Source: Drosophila miranda
Lineage: Eukaryota > Arthropoda > Insecta > Diptera > Drosophilidae
NCBI RefSeq assembly: GCF_003369915.1
Contig: NC_046676.1
Location: 12,258,001 to 12,322,000 of the forward strand
Reading direction: 5' to 3'
DNA length: 64,000 nucleotides
Shown: piece after piece, positions 9,738 to 21,711 of the stretch
Layout of the letters: every line of letters starts with the position of its first letter
How positions within the stretch are numbered: the stretch's first letter is position 1
Notes under the pieces: model-generated
The model's input: only the letters and a program-made list of their open reading frames with translations
What the model was told of the DNA's origin: nothing
The model's database searches: none
Made by a program: the position numbers and the translations under genes

Positions 9738-11006
9738 CTTCTTGAGTTCCTGGTCACCCGGCAACTGCAACATCTTTGTTGCAGCTTGATATCTCCGTCG
9801 CAACACGGTTTTTTCAGACATCGTTCAACATCGACTAACCTTCTTGAGTTTTCTAACCTAATCCACCGTGGTTTTCAAATTGGTTTGCAGACGGATGTAG
9901 TTTTTACGGACTTCAGCAAGGCATTCGATTCTGTGAACCATGCTCTGCTTATTCAAAAGCTCTCCTTATTAGGGTTCCCAACGAATCTTCTAGATTGGAT
10001 TTTGTCCTATCTCTCTAACCGTACTCAACGTGTTTTGTTTTCTAACGTGTTGTCAAATACTGTTAATGTTACTTCAGGTGTGCCACAGGGAAGTCATCTG
10101 GGCCCGCTTCTGTTTATTTTATTTGTGAACGACCTTCCTCAAGTTATAACATACTCTACTACACTAATGTATGCTGATGATGTCAAAATCTGTCTTTCTT
10201 ACTCTGATTGGTATTTGCACACACGCCTTCAACTTGATCTAAGTGAACTACTATTGTGGTGTTCAACTAATCTTCTTTTTCTGAACCTTTCCAAATGCAA
10301 ACTTATGACATTTTACCGTCGCGCTCCTCATTTTGTCTCATATGTTCTAGGAAATCATGTCCTTGAGCGAATTTCGAGTTCAAATGACCTCGGAGTCCTT
10401 TTTGATCATAAGATGTGTTTCAACACCCATATAGCTGCAACTGTAAATAAAGCTAAGGGTGTTTTAGCGTTCATCAAGCGTTGGTCCAAGGAGTTTGACG
10501 ACCCGTACGTTACGAAACAACTGTACATCTCGTTAGTACGTCCTATATTGGAGTATTGTTCTTGTGTGTGGAGCCCGCAGTATAAAGAGCAGCAGGCTGT
10601 TATTGAATCCGTGCAAAAGCAATTTTTAATTTTTGCCCTTCGGAACTTTAACTGGGACTCGGGTAGAATCTTGCCACCCTACCGGTCTAGGCTAAATCTT
10701 ATTGACCTGCCGTCGTTGCACCATCGCAGAATATGCAATGGCGTAATGTTCGTGCACAAGCTCCTTCTTGGGACTGTTGACTCCCAAACTCTCTTGGGTC
10801 AGATTGACTTGGCCGTTCCATCCAGACCTACCCGTACTTTTAGGCCTATCCGTCTACCCATATGTAGGTCTAATTATGCTGATCATGAACCTTTTAGGGT
10901 TTTATGCCATAATTATAACTCCCTCTGTCTAACCCTATCCCCTGAACTGTCTCTTAAACTAATTGCATGCAATATTTATAATCATTTAAATTTAGCTAAC
11001 TTTTAA
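9738..11006 (+). CDS. reverse transcriptase fragment of CR1-like LINE
   Basis: About 422 residues remain open, ending at a TAA. Visible motifs are SPSQHGFFRHRSTSTNLLEF, TDFSKAFDSVNH, SGVPQGSHLGPLLFILFVND and the catalytic YADDVKIC. The endonuclease domain and the first RT block are missing because of 5' truncation, so no complete ORF2 is made. The frame runs upstream into Helentron sequence, so the first ATG of the open frame at 9684 is not a genuine start. A C-terminal region rich in aromatic and basic residues (RPTRTFRPIRLP) fits CR1/jockey-type RTs. Confidence 0.75.
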   Translation, partial: LLEFLVTRQLQHLCCSLISPSQHGFFRHRSTSTNLLEFSNLIHRGFQIGLQTDVVFTDFSKAFDSVNHALLIQKLSLLGFPTNLLDWILSYLSNRTQRVLFSNVLSNTVNVTSGVPQGSHLGPLLFILFVNDLPQVITYSTTLMYADDVKICLSYSDWYLHTRLQLDLSELLLWCSTNLLFLNLSKCKLMTFYRRAPHFVSYVLGNHVLERISSSNDLGVLFDHKMCFNTHIAATVNKAKGVLAFIKRWSKEFDDPYVTKQLYISLVRPILEYCSCVWSPQYKEQQAVIESVQKQFLIFALRNFNWDSGRILPPYRSRLNLIDLPSLHHRRICNGVMFVHKLLLGTVDSQTLLGQIDLAVPSRPTRTFRPIRLPICRSNYADHEPFRVLCHNYNSLCLTLSPELSLKLIACNIYNHLNLANF

Positions 11007-11090
11007 CTTATCTTTTTCTGCCTTTAGTAACTAAGTACCATTATTAACAGATAATTTGTTAATTTAATAAATAAATAAATAAATAAATTT
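9738..11090 (+). mobile_element. CR1-like LINE, 5'-truncated, inserted in the Helentron
   Basis: The insert is a reverse-transcriptase fragment followed by a short 3' UTR and a tail of about five TAAA units at 11066-11089, typical of CR1-type LINEs in flies rather than a poly(A) tail. The 5' boundary is placed where Helentron module 1 stops. A decayed relative of its 3' end lies at 41222-41480. The coding part is still open, so the insertion is fairly recent. Confidence 0.75.
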
Positions 11091-11237
11091 GTGGATGCCC
11101 CAGATTTTCGTCCTTTGCGGGGGCGGAAGGGGGTGTGGCGAAATTTGGACACGAAACGGTCAAGGTCCGATATCACAGGAGTGTGGATACCAAATTTGGT
11201 TGCTCTGACTCTTATAGGTTCTGAGATCCTTGAACTC
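11091..11237 (+). repeat. Helentron internal module, copy 2
   Basis: The order of landmarks is the same as in copy 1 (GTGGATG, CAGATTTTCGTCC, GGGGGCGGAAGGGGGTG, ACCAAATTTGG, TTCTGAGATCC). It starts directly after the LINE tail, so the LINE sits exactly between two modules. Confidence 0.8.
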
Positions 11238-11424
11238 ATATTTTGCAATTGGCAAAACCGACCATGAAACCTGTGTGTTAGAGAGAGACAGAGCGAGAAA
11301 GAATGAAATTGTTTTTTTGATTCTGGCTATAATAATTATACGATCTGGTTGAGATTTTACACTCTAGAACATATAGTCATCCTCACCGATTCTGCGTTTT
11401 TGGTTTTATCGTATCTTTAAAAAT

Positions 11425-11570
11425 GTGGATGACACAGATTTTCGTCCTTTGTGGGGGCGGAAGTGGGCGGGGCGAAGTTTTGAAATATTTTTGTAGCAGT
11501 GACATATCACAGAAGTCTGGATCCAAAACATCGTTGCTCTAGCTCTTATAGTCTTTGAGCACTAGGCGCT
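11425..11570 (+). repeat. Helentron internal module, copy 3
   Basis: This is the most diverged copy: GTGGATGACACAGATTTTCG, GGGGGCGGAAGTGGGCGGGG, then ATCCAAAACATCGTTGCTCTAG and GTCTTTGAG. It confirms that the element carries a tandem module array. Confidence 0.7.
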
Positions 11571-11736
11571 GAAGGGGACGGACAGACAGACAGGGCTCAA
11601 TCGACTCGGCTATTGATGCTGATCAAGAATATATATACTTTATGGGGTCGGAAACGATTCCTTCTGGACGTTACACACATCCACTTTTACCACAAATCTA
11701 ATATACCCCAATACTCATTTTGAGTATCGGGTATAA

Positions 11737-14700
11737 TAAAGCGAGACAGAAAGAGATGAAGCGAGCAGGAGAGAGGGAGAGAGAGAGGGAGAGAGGTAGA
11801 GCGTGGATAGAGTGAGAGAAATATGCGTAATCCGTCGACCATTAAATGTTGCTTAATTTATGCAAAATGAAAATCTGTTTGGCTCGTTATGCCCCCACCC
11901 CCCTCTACACCTTCTCCTCCCCTCCCCCCTTCCACACCCAATAAATAAAATCGAGAAATATAAATATTATTGCACACTCGTATTATTCTGCTTTGGGGCA
12001 CATAAATGTCAACATCTGATGAAGGACATTTTAATAATTGCTAGGCGGTGGTGTGGTGTGGGGGGGGGGGGGGGGGTCCATGTGTGTGTGTGTGGCAGAG
12101 ACATGTGTCCAGCCACCAGCCTTTCGCCGGAAAGCCTTCGCCTCCCCAGGACAGCTCTGGAAATGAGCAAATTTTTGTGGGTCGTCATTCAAGTTAATAA
12201 CAAAACAGACACAGGACTCAGGACTCGGAAGGACATTTGAACAACGAGTGGGGGGGGGGGGGTGGACAGAGAGACGTTGGAGAGGTGGGGCCGGCAGACT
12301 GCCACCAAATTGCGCTTCATTTATTTATAATAATTACAACAGTAAAAAGTTTTAAAAGTCATTTCAATGGCAGGCAGCGGAGCACAGCACAGGCCGGGCC
12401 CCACTTAAAAATGGAGGCTAATAGGCCCGTCCCGACCCGCCCGAAGGAAGGAAGCAAACTATGCCCAGAATGGTGGGGGGTGGGGGGTGGGTGGTGGTGG
12501 TGGGGTGGCGTCCCCTGAATAATTGATGCCCTGAGAAATTGAACTATTATTTGGCAGCCGGTCAAAGGGAGCGTCGTCCCTGGTTACTTTTGCCACTGGA
12601 AATACTTTGTTTTGTTGCGGTGAAAATTTAAATTTAATTCTCTGAATTATGGCCACAATTTGCGCAGAGACGAGGGGCGGGGGGGGGGGGGGGGGGGGGG
12701 GATGGGTTGGCGCTGACCATTCCGGCCATAATCAGCGCCTTAAAAAATGAGCGTACATTTTTAATGCTCTCTCCCCATGGCTCCACCTCCCCTCCTTCAC
12801 TCTTAATCCGCTCTTCCATCTCTTATTTATTTATTCTGTTATTCCTTTATTTTGTTTGTTTTTGCCTGCTTTTTTTATGCCTGCATTAAATCAATTCCAT
12901 AAAAAAGCGGAGAGCCCGGCAAGCGTGTAAATTTGATGTTTCAATTTGGCTTTTTATTTATTTATTGCATGATTTTCTCATCGATTATTATTGAGCAGGG
13001 GGGCGGAGGGGGACGGAGGAATTTAAATTTAAAATTCAATTTGCAAATACAATTAAATTTGCCAAACAGTGGGGTCCATTAAACGCGACAATCTCCAATT
13101 AACCGAATTAATAGAACACTCCATTTAGCCCCACTCGGCCCCACTCCCCGACACCCACCTTGCCACACACACACGTAGCTGCCTCCCGCCTTTTTGAGTG
13201 GCATTTTTTCCAGTGCCACACTTAATAAACGCAAATTACTCTCAATGCCAATAAGCTGATTGTATTTATTAGGCATCGAGGCAATTCAATGAAAATGTTG
13301 AATATTTCATGCCGCCGGAGAGCAGGAGGGCAGCCCATGGGGCAGTAATTTATGCTTCACCCCAAAAACCATTGCAATTTTCAGCCCCCCCGTTTTTTTT
13401 TTTGAATTGTTTTGTGCATTTTGCAACAGCTTTAGGGACAGGAAGCGAGGAGGGGAGAGCAGGAAGGGGAGTGAATAAATATTTGATTGGATATTCTCGA
13501 TATTTTTCAAAAATTTATTTATTATTATTTTTCGAGGCCATTCTTTCAATTGTGGCGGTATTTTTGGTGCCTCCTTTGCAAGGTCGTCCTGTTGTGCCGC
13601 CTTCTGGTCCTTCTGGTCCTTCCGCCTTAAAGAGCATCCTCTCCTCGAATACCCCTATCGATTTCGTATTCAATTGCCCGACCTTGAACGTACGCGTTTT
13701 TTTTTTCTCCTCTGCGGATTACGTAGTTTTCGGTCATTTGAAACAGGTCAGAGAGGGGTGTCCTGGTGTTCCCCCCCCGCCGTCTGCTTTAATTACTCTT
13801 GCGGAAAATTGCTTCAACTCTCAACTTTGTTGAGTGTTAAGCATTTGCCACCAAACGGCAGAAGCACAAAAAAAAAACAACTCGACACGGACGCTGGCAC
13901 TCCCTCGCTCTCGCTCCCGCTCTCCCCCTTGCTTTTGCTCTCTTTCTCAATGAGGGTCAATGGGTATTACAGTGCGTGAGGCTGCTCCCCCGCTCCCCCG
14001 CTCCCCCCCTCCTTCCTGCCCGGAAACCAAAGACCCAAAAACGAACCGAAAGTCAGGGAACCGCAACCGCAGCAGCAGAGGCAGCGGCAGAGGCAGCGAC
14101 AGCGGCAGACCGCCGCAGTATCCAGACATACAGACATCATTCTGCCGGACAACAGCAGAACGTCAAAATGTTTCCCCACACCGCCCGCAAATCAGCGGAG
14201 ACGCCACCAGAGTGAGAAGAGTGGAGCCTCGCGTGAGCGACGACTTGAGCCGCATTTTGTTGTGGGGAGACCCTGCCCCTTGGCCACAGCACCTCCGCGT
14301 CCTCCTGCCGCTGTCCGGACATGAGTGGTGCAAAACTTTTTGCAGAACCAAAAGCCACTCGCAACTGAAACCACTTGGAACAAGCCGTTTGACGGAGGCA
14401 GTCGTCCTGCTGTGTGGTGTGGTGTGCTGTGGTGTGGCAGGACCCGCAGAGAGTGCCACTAATGTCTGCTCCAGTAACTGTATCACGAAAGTGGGGCTTG
14501 ATTTTTGGCCAGCAAAAGCAGAAGGATCCTTGTCGCACTTACCATCAGGCGCGTACATGTGTGTGTGTGTCCTGTGTGTGTGTGGGACTGCAGGTGTGTC
14601 CTTGTACCGTTGTCGCCAGCATCCTCGTCGCCCCCTCGTCTCTCATCGCTGCACACAAATTGCCAAAGTTGCGGACATTCTCGTAGGCAAAACTTTCAGG

Positions 14701-17145
14701 AATTAATTAAAATACAAAATGGCCACAAAAGGCGATGGCGATGGTGATGGCAATGGCGATGGCGGCGCAGGGCAATCCAATCCGTGACAGGATCAGAAAC
14801 AGGATGTGTGGCCATGACGGCGAGTGGACGGACTGGCCGGGGGGGACGGATGGGTGGACGGGGGGGCCAGGCCTCCCTTTCTAATCGTTGTGTGTGGCAG
14901 CCACTGCCATCAAACAGGCTTCCGCAGTGCATATCCTGTTTGTAATCGATTTGAAAATGTGCAGCAAGGACACGGCCAAAGGACCAAAGTCCAAGAGCCA
15001 TGGCCATGGGAAAAAAGCAGCTACAAAGAGGCGGAGGGAGAGGCAGAAAAAGCCAGAGCAGGAGCGGATGGAGCGGAAGGAGGCGCCACCGACAAAGTGG
15101 AACAAAGCAAAAAAAAAAAAGACGAAGAAAAAATTAGCAATAAACGTGCCCGCACGCAATGTCCGTTGTCCGCAGGACGATTTCTTGCCACTGCCGCCCC
15201 TCGACAACCAGTACAAAAAAAAAAGGCTAAAATCAATAATACGCTTGTTGCTCCGCCACAACACCAGGGGCAGGGGCAGCAGCAGCAAGAGGCAGGAAGC
15301 AGGAGGCAGGAAGCAACAGAAATCTTCGAAGTACAATGGAAACGCGCCACGCCTCCCCCGGATATCTTTCAATGTACAATTATATTGGCTGCCACCCACC
15401 CGCACCCCCCTGCCAGCACTCTTCTGCAACATAAATAGTTTCGTTTTTGCCCCTCTTTTACCCCCTTTTACCCCGCATTTACCCCCATTTTTTTCCTTTG
15501 TTGCGCCAGCGAAAATGCTTGAAATTCCAATAGAAGGTCGTGGAGGTCCTGCTGGAGCTGCTTAGCTCCCTGGCAGCTCCACAAATGGCTGCAAAAATCT
15601 AAATAGAAAGGGTATAGAGGGGGCATGGAGGGGGGCTGCATGGTTTCGGTGGGAGGAGAGTGGGAGCTGAACCACATTGCTCGCTACATGCTGAAGATTC
15701 CATCGCTGGCGAGTTATTATGACAAACTTTGTTAATTGGAAAATATTCCCTGAAAATGTTGTCCTCGTCCTTCGTCCTGGATGGATACATTCATGGCGCC
15801 AGGCAGCAGGCACCTCCTTTGGTTTTCGACATTCTGTGGTCCCAATGCACATTCGACAAGTTTCTGTTCAGCCACCCCGCCCCCCCGCCCCCCCACGCGT
15901 TCTGGAAAGTTGACTTTTTTTTTGAGCAAATATTTCCACAGATGGCATCGTTAGCGGCAAGTGGATTAATTCATTAACGAAGGACCAACTATGCGAGCAG
16001 CTTTTGCCTGAAATAGTTGCCCGAAAGTTGGGGAGTTCATAAATAAGTTTTATGCCGAAGCCTTGACTTGAAGGCTCCCAATGGATATCTCACAAATGAA
16101 GTCGCCAAGTTTCAAAGAATGGATCCGACTCTGCAGGCTGTTGGATCTGCCATCGGATGCATCTTTGGGATACATTTCGGGGGCACTAGTTGCCCTTTGC
16201 TTTAGTGCAACGCAAAGCACAAAAAGGGGCAATAAATTCCAAAGTGGCAGTGGGCGGGGGGGTGGAGGTGGGGGGCGGGCGAGAGAGCATTAGTCTTTCT
16301 CCGCCTCTGTATCCCTGATCAGCTTTTGAGCTTAAAAATTGTATGTCCTTTGTCCAAGGCAATCCATGGCAGGCGCCTCCCCCTCCCCCTGCGCATTATC
16401 CCCATCAGCGCCATCATCAACAGTGGACGCTGATGACGGGGCGTCCGAAAGCCAATTGTACTCCGTACTCCGTACTCCGTGCCCATCGAAACGAGTTGTG
16501 GGTCATGGAAGTGGACAGATGCCTCGACACTCGTCGAGGGACATGGACAAGGACCTCGTCATGGACATGGCTAGCACTCATCCTGGCGCTTTATTGTCTG
16601 TTTTAGCTGCAGGGCTAGAGATCTCTTGGTTTCTGGCACTCTCTCTCTGCTCTCTCGAGTGGTTTATGTAATGGCCAAGTGCCAGCGATTAAGCACACGC
16701 AAACTATGACTTTAACTGGGGGCCCCCTACTACTCCGCCTCCTCCTTCTCCTCCTCCTCCTCCTCCCCGTCTATGCATTGCATGTCGAGCACTGTTATTG
16801 TCACGGCTGTTTGGGACACGGCACGGGTGGGCACGGCACTGCCCGGGTCTGCCCCTGTTGCCAATGACAACCCAACAACGACAACACACTGGTGGCTCTG
16901 TAAACACAGTGCCGTACATACATACAGTGCCGTACAAAGTATGCTTTCAATCAGGCACTGAATTGAAAATCCATTAACGTGTACGACGATGGGCGCCAAG
17001 CAAGGCCCTACGCGAGGGTTTTGGGGGCTGTAGAAGTGGGTCCACCCCATCGTTATAAATTTACTTGAACAATAAATGAAACACCAACACCCACGTACAC
17101 CCACCCGTACACGTTCCCTTTTTTTGTTGGCCCCCTGCCGTGCAG
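11737..17145. other. non-coding, homopolymer-rich (putative ASPP intron 1, right part)
   Basis: No gene is supported. The stretch holds long G runs at 12060-12076, 12250-12262 and 12679-12701, GAGA repeats at 11750-11800, and CTC repeats at 16736-16768. It ends in a strong polypyrimidine tract and acceptor (CCCTTTTTTTGTTGG...GTGCAG) at 17114-17145. Several overlapping open frames of 100-250 codons at 13.9-15.6 kb have biased composition and disagree with one another, so I do not annotate them. Confidence 0.6.
12679..12701 (+). repeat. poly(G) run
   Basis: An unbroken run of about 23 G, with two more of 17 and 13 bases upstream at 12060 and 12250. Such runs can form G-quadruplexes and are prone to assembly error. 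Confidence 0.9.
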
Positions 17146-17308
17146 TCAAGGACTGCTGTGAATGCAATTTCCAAGTAAAAGCCAGAAGCGAAAGAAGCGA
17201 AAGAAACGAAAGTAAAAACTGTAATATAAACCGGGGAAAAATCGCAACGAAAAATTGCAATAAATCAAATTCGGAGAAGTGAAAATCAAGACAGAAAAAC
17301 CATCAAGA

Positions 17309-20300
17309 ATGCTGACCTGCGTGTGTCGGCCCGTGTCCGGGAATCTGCCTAAGATGCCGCCCGTATCCCTGATGCCCGGCCCAAGGCCGACGGGCAAGAG
17401 CGGCGCCCCCAGCCCCACGCGGGTGGTGACCAGCGAGCCCAAAATGAAAGCCAACGTGAACGTGAGTATTCGCCAAGGACCAAAGGACCAAAGAGTGACC
17501 CGGGCCTAGAGTGGAGGCCCAAATCCAATAAAAAGCCGAAAATTAGCTTAAAGCATAACTTGATTTATGGCCTACAAGGGCGTTGACAACATTCAGTTTT
17601 GGTTTTACTTTTGCGGCCGCCCCGCTCGATTATAAATTGTGTGAATTTCATTTGCCACATGGTGCCACAGCTCTGATCTTTAATCTATGATCTCTGATTT
17701 CAGGTGCCCAGCAGGCTGACGTCAGCCGAACTGAGGGCGATGGCCTTGAGACAGCAGCAGCAAATCGACAGCCAGCACCAGCTGCTGGCCACCAAGGAGC
17801 AGCGGCTGCGCTTCCTCAAGTCCCAGGAGGTGCGCAGTGCCGTCGCCAGTGCGGAGGGGGAGCGCCTGCGACGCCTGAGGGAGCGCGTGGAGGCGCAGGA
17901 GTCCAAGCTGCGGCGCCTACGCGCCCTGCGGGGCCAAGTGGACTTGCAGAAGACCTACAACGTGACGCTCAGTGAGTAATCCACCGAAAAGGGGTGAAAT
18001 ATCATTCGAATATCAGCCAGGGGGCGACCGTGTTGAGTGGCGGCATGCAACGTCTTTCACCCATCCAGTAGGTGCCACTCCACCACTCCACCACTCCACT
18101 CCGATTCACTCTGTCCTGGGTCGCGTGTGTGTGCGGCATTTAATTTATGTATGTGTGCCACTTTGTTGTCCTTTATGATTGCCAGTGGGAGCGGCAGGGC
18201 CGCACAGCAACGCCTCTCGAGCATGGCCAAGAAGATGTTGGCATTGGCATGAGCCCACAAGCACACACCACACAAAGAGGCACACACAAAGAGGCACACA
18301 CACAGAGGCACACACAGAGGCACACACCGTGGCACACATGAGCACTATGTTAATGAGGTTTCGCCCAGTTGTGGCTCTAATTAGTTTAGACAGCGAACAG
18401 AGGCCCCAAAAGGATAACAGGCGGCGGCAAGCGATTATAAAATAGTTAAGGATTAGCAGGGGGAAGGGATACGTTGATTCGAGAGAACCATCCTTTAACA
18501 GCCCCAAAACGTTTACGGCTTTCCATTCAGGCAACGACCTGGACTCGATTCGGGCCCTGTTCAGCGAGAAGGAGAAGGAACTGAGCCTGGCCGTGGCCAA
18601 AGTGGAGGCCCTGACGCGGCAGCTGGAGGAGCTGAGGCGGGACCGGCGCTGTCCGGTGAATCTGCTGGCGGCCACGACGGGCAATGGCGTCGGACAGGCC
18701 CTGCCCCCGCAGGCATCCCGCGAGCTGGAGAAACTACGCAGGGAGCTGATGGTGAGTATTGGATGAGATTCGAGCCGAAACAGAGCTCATTTCGCTGCTC
18801 TTTTTCCGCAGTATCGCAATCAGTTGTCCCTGCAACAGGACGCCCGGCTGCACATGCAACGCGAGGCCCTGCAGCAGCGCCAGGCGGAGCTACGGTCCGT
18901 GGATCAGCGCATCTACGAGCTGCAGACGCGCCTCCAGCGCAAAAAGCAGGCGAACACCCATCACCAGCAGCAACAGCATCTGCAACAGCACCAGCAGCAG
19001 CATCAACAGTTGCAACAGCAACAGCAGCAACAACAGCAACAGCAGCAACAGCAACAGCAGAAGCAGCAGCATCCACAGCAGCAGAAACACCAGCAGCCGA
19101 ATCATGCCCCTGGGCCCGTTGCGAGCCTGTCCGTCAAGCACGGCGGAGTCGCAGCCCTCAAGCAGCAGCTGCTGCAGAAGCAGGTCAATCAGCTGGCTGC
19201 TGCCGCGGCCGCTGCCGCCGCTGGCCGAGCCCGCGGCAATGTGGCCGCTGTCGAGCCCTTCATCCACACGCCCCAGAAGTCCACCATCACGAGCACCGCC
19301 AGCTATCTGAGCGGCGGTAGTATGCTGAAGCACGCAGCGGCCACGGCCAACACCAACCAGCAGAACCAGCTCATCCAGGACCTCACCCACATGAAGATGA
19401 AAATGGGCCAGGGCACCGGTGGGGGGTTCTTTGGGGGTTCCGTGCCAGTGTCAGTGTCAGTGCCCGTGCCCGTGCCCGTGGCAGTGTCCGTGGCTGGCGC
19501 CAGCTCCAGCAGCGAAAGCGATGAGTCGAAGCTGGCCAAGAAGCTGCTGACTGCAGCGCCAGCCCCAGTTAAGACGGGGGCAGAGCTGCGGAAGCAGGCC
19601 CAAACGGAGGCCATGGACAGCACCACGCACATCTATGCGGAGGTTGGTCCCAAGAAGCGGGACAGGGAGGCAGCAGCCGCTGCCGCCGCTGCAGCTGCTC
19701 AAGCGCAAGCACAAGCTGCGGCCGAAGCAGCAGCATCCACTGCCACCACAGAAGCCCCTCCTGCCCCAGCGAATGCCAGCAAAATACCGAAGAGCATCTC
19801 CAGCAGTGGAAGCACCAGCTCCGCCTCGGCGCTGATCAACAAACTCAACCAGCAGGCCACCAGGGACACCCAGGGGGACACGGGACACCAGCAGAGCCAG
19901 CAGCAGCAGCAGCAGCAGCAGAAGAAGAACGAGATCGCGGTGACGAGCGAGACGCTCTCGGAGCGCAGCAACCAGCAGCAGTTGACGGTGCACAGCATGC
20001 CCCTCGGTGCCATCAGCAAGTCGGTGGCCCTGGCCGTGTCCAATGCCGCCAAGCCGCTCCTGGTGCAGGTCACCAACCTCGCCGTGCCGCCCCGCAAGCC
20101 CCTCAGCAGCGTGGCTCCAACGTCGGTGAGCGGCAGCACCAGCAGTGGCAGTGGCAGTGGCAGCTCCATTCCGAAGATGATCACCTACAGTCCGAAGGTG
20201 AACCGCGTGGCGCCCAATGTGGTGCTGGCGGATCCACGCCCGGCCCTGCCACCCAAGCCCAGCAAGATGTCGCCCACGGAGCAGTCATCGTCGTCCCCAG

Positions 20301-21633
20301 CGGAGGCGAGTTCCAGCTCGACTGCCGCCCCTCCCCCGACCATGGCCAAGTCCCAGGGGCACGGGCAAGGGCAAGGGCAAGCACCGGCACACCAGGCACA
20401 ACAGGTGCAGGCCACCTTCGGTCTGCAGTCGCTGAACATCAACGACAACCTGCCCATCAAGGCCAAGCCCCTGACCATCCGCAAGCAGCCGCTGTTCGAG
20501 CAGCCGCGCCTCAAGTCCAGCCAGACGGCGACGGGGAGCAGCGCCGGCCAGCCCAAGCAGCCGCTGCAGCAGCAGCATCAGCAGCTGCAGTCCCAGCGGA
20601 AGTCGGAGCCAGCCAGACCGCCACCGGAAGCGGCCAAATCATCGCCCGACCCCTCGCCCCCGCACTCGCCCAGCAGCGAGTCCAGTGTGGATGAGCCGGA
20701 TCGTGTTGCCCCCACGAAGGAGGAGCAGGAGACACCTGTAACCACGCCCCCCACCGCAACCACCAGCAACATCAAGGAGCGGACGGGAGGCAAGCCGAAG
20801 CTGGGACGACGCGTGAGCTTCGATCCGTTGGCCCTGCTGCTGGACGCCAGCCTTGAGGGCGAGCTGGAGCTGGTGAAGAAGACCGCAATGCAGGTGGCCA
20901 ATCCCAGTGCGGCCAACGACGAGGGAATCACCGCACTGCACAACGCCATCTGTGCCGGGCACTTTGATATCGTCAAGTAAGTGGAAACCTTCACCCGCCG
21001 CCTGCTGGTCCCCCTATTAATCTGTCGTCCTTCATCTGTTCAGGTTTCTGGTGGAGTTTGGTTGCGACGTGAATGCCCAGGACTCGGATGGCTGGACGCC
21101 GCTGCACTGTGCGGCCAGCTGCAACAACCTGTCGATGGTCAAGTTCCTGGTGGAGAGCGGAGCCTGCCTGTTTGCCTCGACCCTGTCCGACCACGAGACG
21201 CCGGCGGAGAAGTGCGAGGAGGATGAGGAGGGCTTCGATGGATGCTCGGAGTATCTGTACAGTAAGCAACAGGCTGCAAATGGTTGTCCACGCAGCAGAC
21301 GTAACTCCCTTTACCTTGCAGGCATCCAGGAGAAGCTGGGCATCCTGCACAACGGCGACGTCTATGCCGTGTTCTCCTACGAGGCCCAGAACGGGGACGA
21401 GCTCTCCTTCCGCGTCAACGAGCCCCTGATCGTGTTGCGGAAGGGCGACGATGCGGAGAACGAGTGGTGGTGGGCCCGGAATGCCAGTGGCGAGGAGGGA
21501 TACGTGCCACGCAACCTCCTGGGTGTAAGTACAAATGGATAAAGACCCCGAGATTATGAAAGCAACTTATCTCCCGCCCCATCCACAGCTGTACCCACGT
21601 GTGCCGCCGCAGTCGCCGCACTACGGCGATTAG
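17309..21633 (+). CDS. ASPP: ASPP, ankyrin/SH3 p53-family- and PP1-binding scaffold
   Basis: Seven exons: 17309-17461, 17704-17971, 18531-18751, 18812-20976, 21044-21261, 21322-21524, 21589-21633, giving 1090 residues. All introns are GT-AG and every phase matches. A 5' UTR acceptor lies at 17145. The N-terminal half is charged and coiled-coil-like (about residues 55-235), followed by a polyQ/H tract (about 264-308), polyA tracts and proline-rich sequence. An RVSF PP1-docking motif (about 880) precedes ankyrin repeats (about 890-1000, [30 protein letters not shown]). An SH3 domain (about 1017-1078) carries EWWWAR and [13 protein letters not shown]. In flies ASPP works with Csk to restrain Src at adherens junctions. 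The N-terminal ATG is the first in the exon; an upstream GTG frame is not used. The stop context is discussed separately. Confidence 0.93.
18961..19095 (+). repeat. CAG-rich polyglutamine/histidine tract in ASPP
   Basis: The codons are mostly CAG and CAA mixed, encoding about 45 residues that are nearly all Q with H, L and K interruptions, including a pure run of sixteen Q. The length probably varies among strains. Confidence 0.9.
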
Positions 21634-21711
21634 CAGTTAATACGCTTCACCATATTGAAGCGCAAGGCTGGCCGACTCATACAGAAGCGCTACATCTCCA
21701 AGTACATCTAG
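21631..21711 (+). other. ASPP stop codon with CARYYA readthrough context and 25-codon extension
   Basis: The stop is TAG followed by CAG TTA, an exact match to CAR-YYA, the hexanucleotide known from tobacco mosaic virus to promote readthrough of UAG. The same frame then stays open for 25 codons to TAG at 21709-21711. The extension contains eight K/R and no D/E, starting QLIRFTILKRK and ending QKRYISKYI. It would place a basic tail directly after the SH3 domain. The sequence evidence is direct. Use in cells is inference, although readthrough is common in Drosophila. Confidence 0.6.

Larger units (their letters stand above)
9308..11736. mobile_element. Helentron / DINE-1-like element, interrupted by a LINE
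   Basis: The 14-base string TTATACCCGATACT occurs at 9352-9365 and in inverted orientation at 11723-11736, like the subterminal inverted repeats of non-autonomous Helentrons (the DINE-1/INE-1 class). Just inside the right copy is a perfect 7-bp hairpin (ATACTCA, loop TTT, TGAGTAT, 11711-11727). The segment 11600-11670, read on the minus strand, contains the CGTTTCCGACCCCATAAAG stretch familiar from fly DINE-1 copies. The interior has three related modules of about 145 bases. A CR1-like LINE fills 9738-11090. Family assignment rests on recalled sequence; the inverted ends and modules are directly visible. Confidence 0.7.

Noticed and set aside
13960..15565. Several overlapping plus- and minus-strand open frames of 100-250 codons
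   Set aside because: Low-complexity composition, mutual overlap in different frames, no splice logic and no recognisable domain; treated as chance frames in the ASPP first intron.
18145..18684. Minus-strand frame of 179 codons opposite ASPP exon 3
   Set aside because: Antisense shadow of the ASPP coding exon plus a translated CACA/GTGT repeat.
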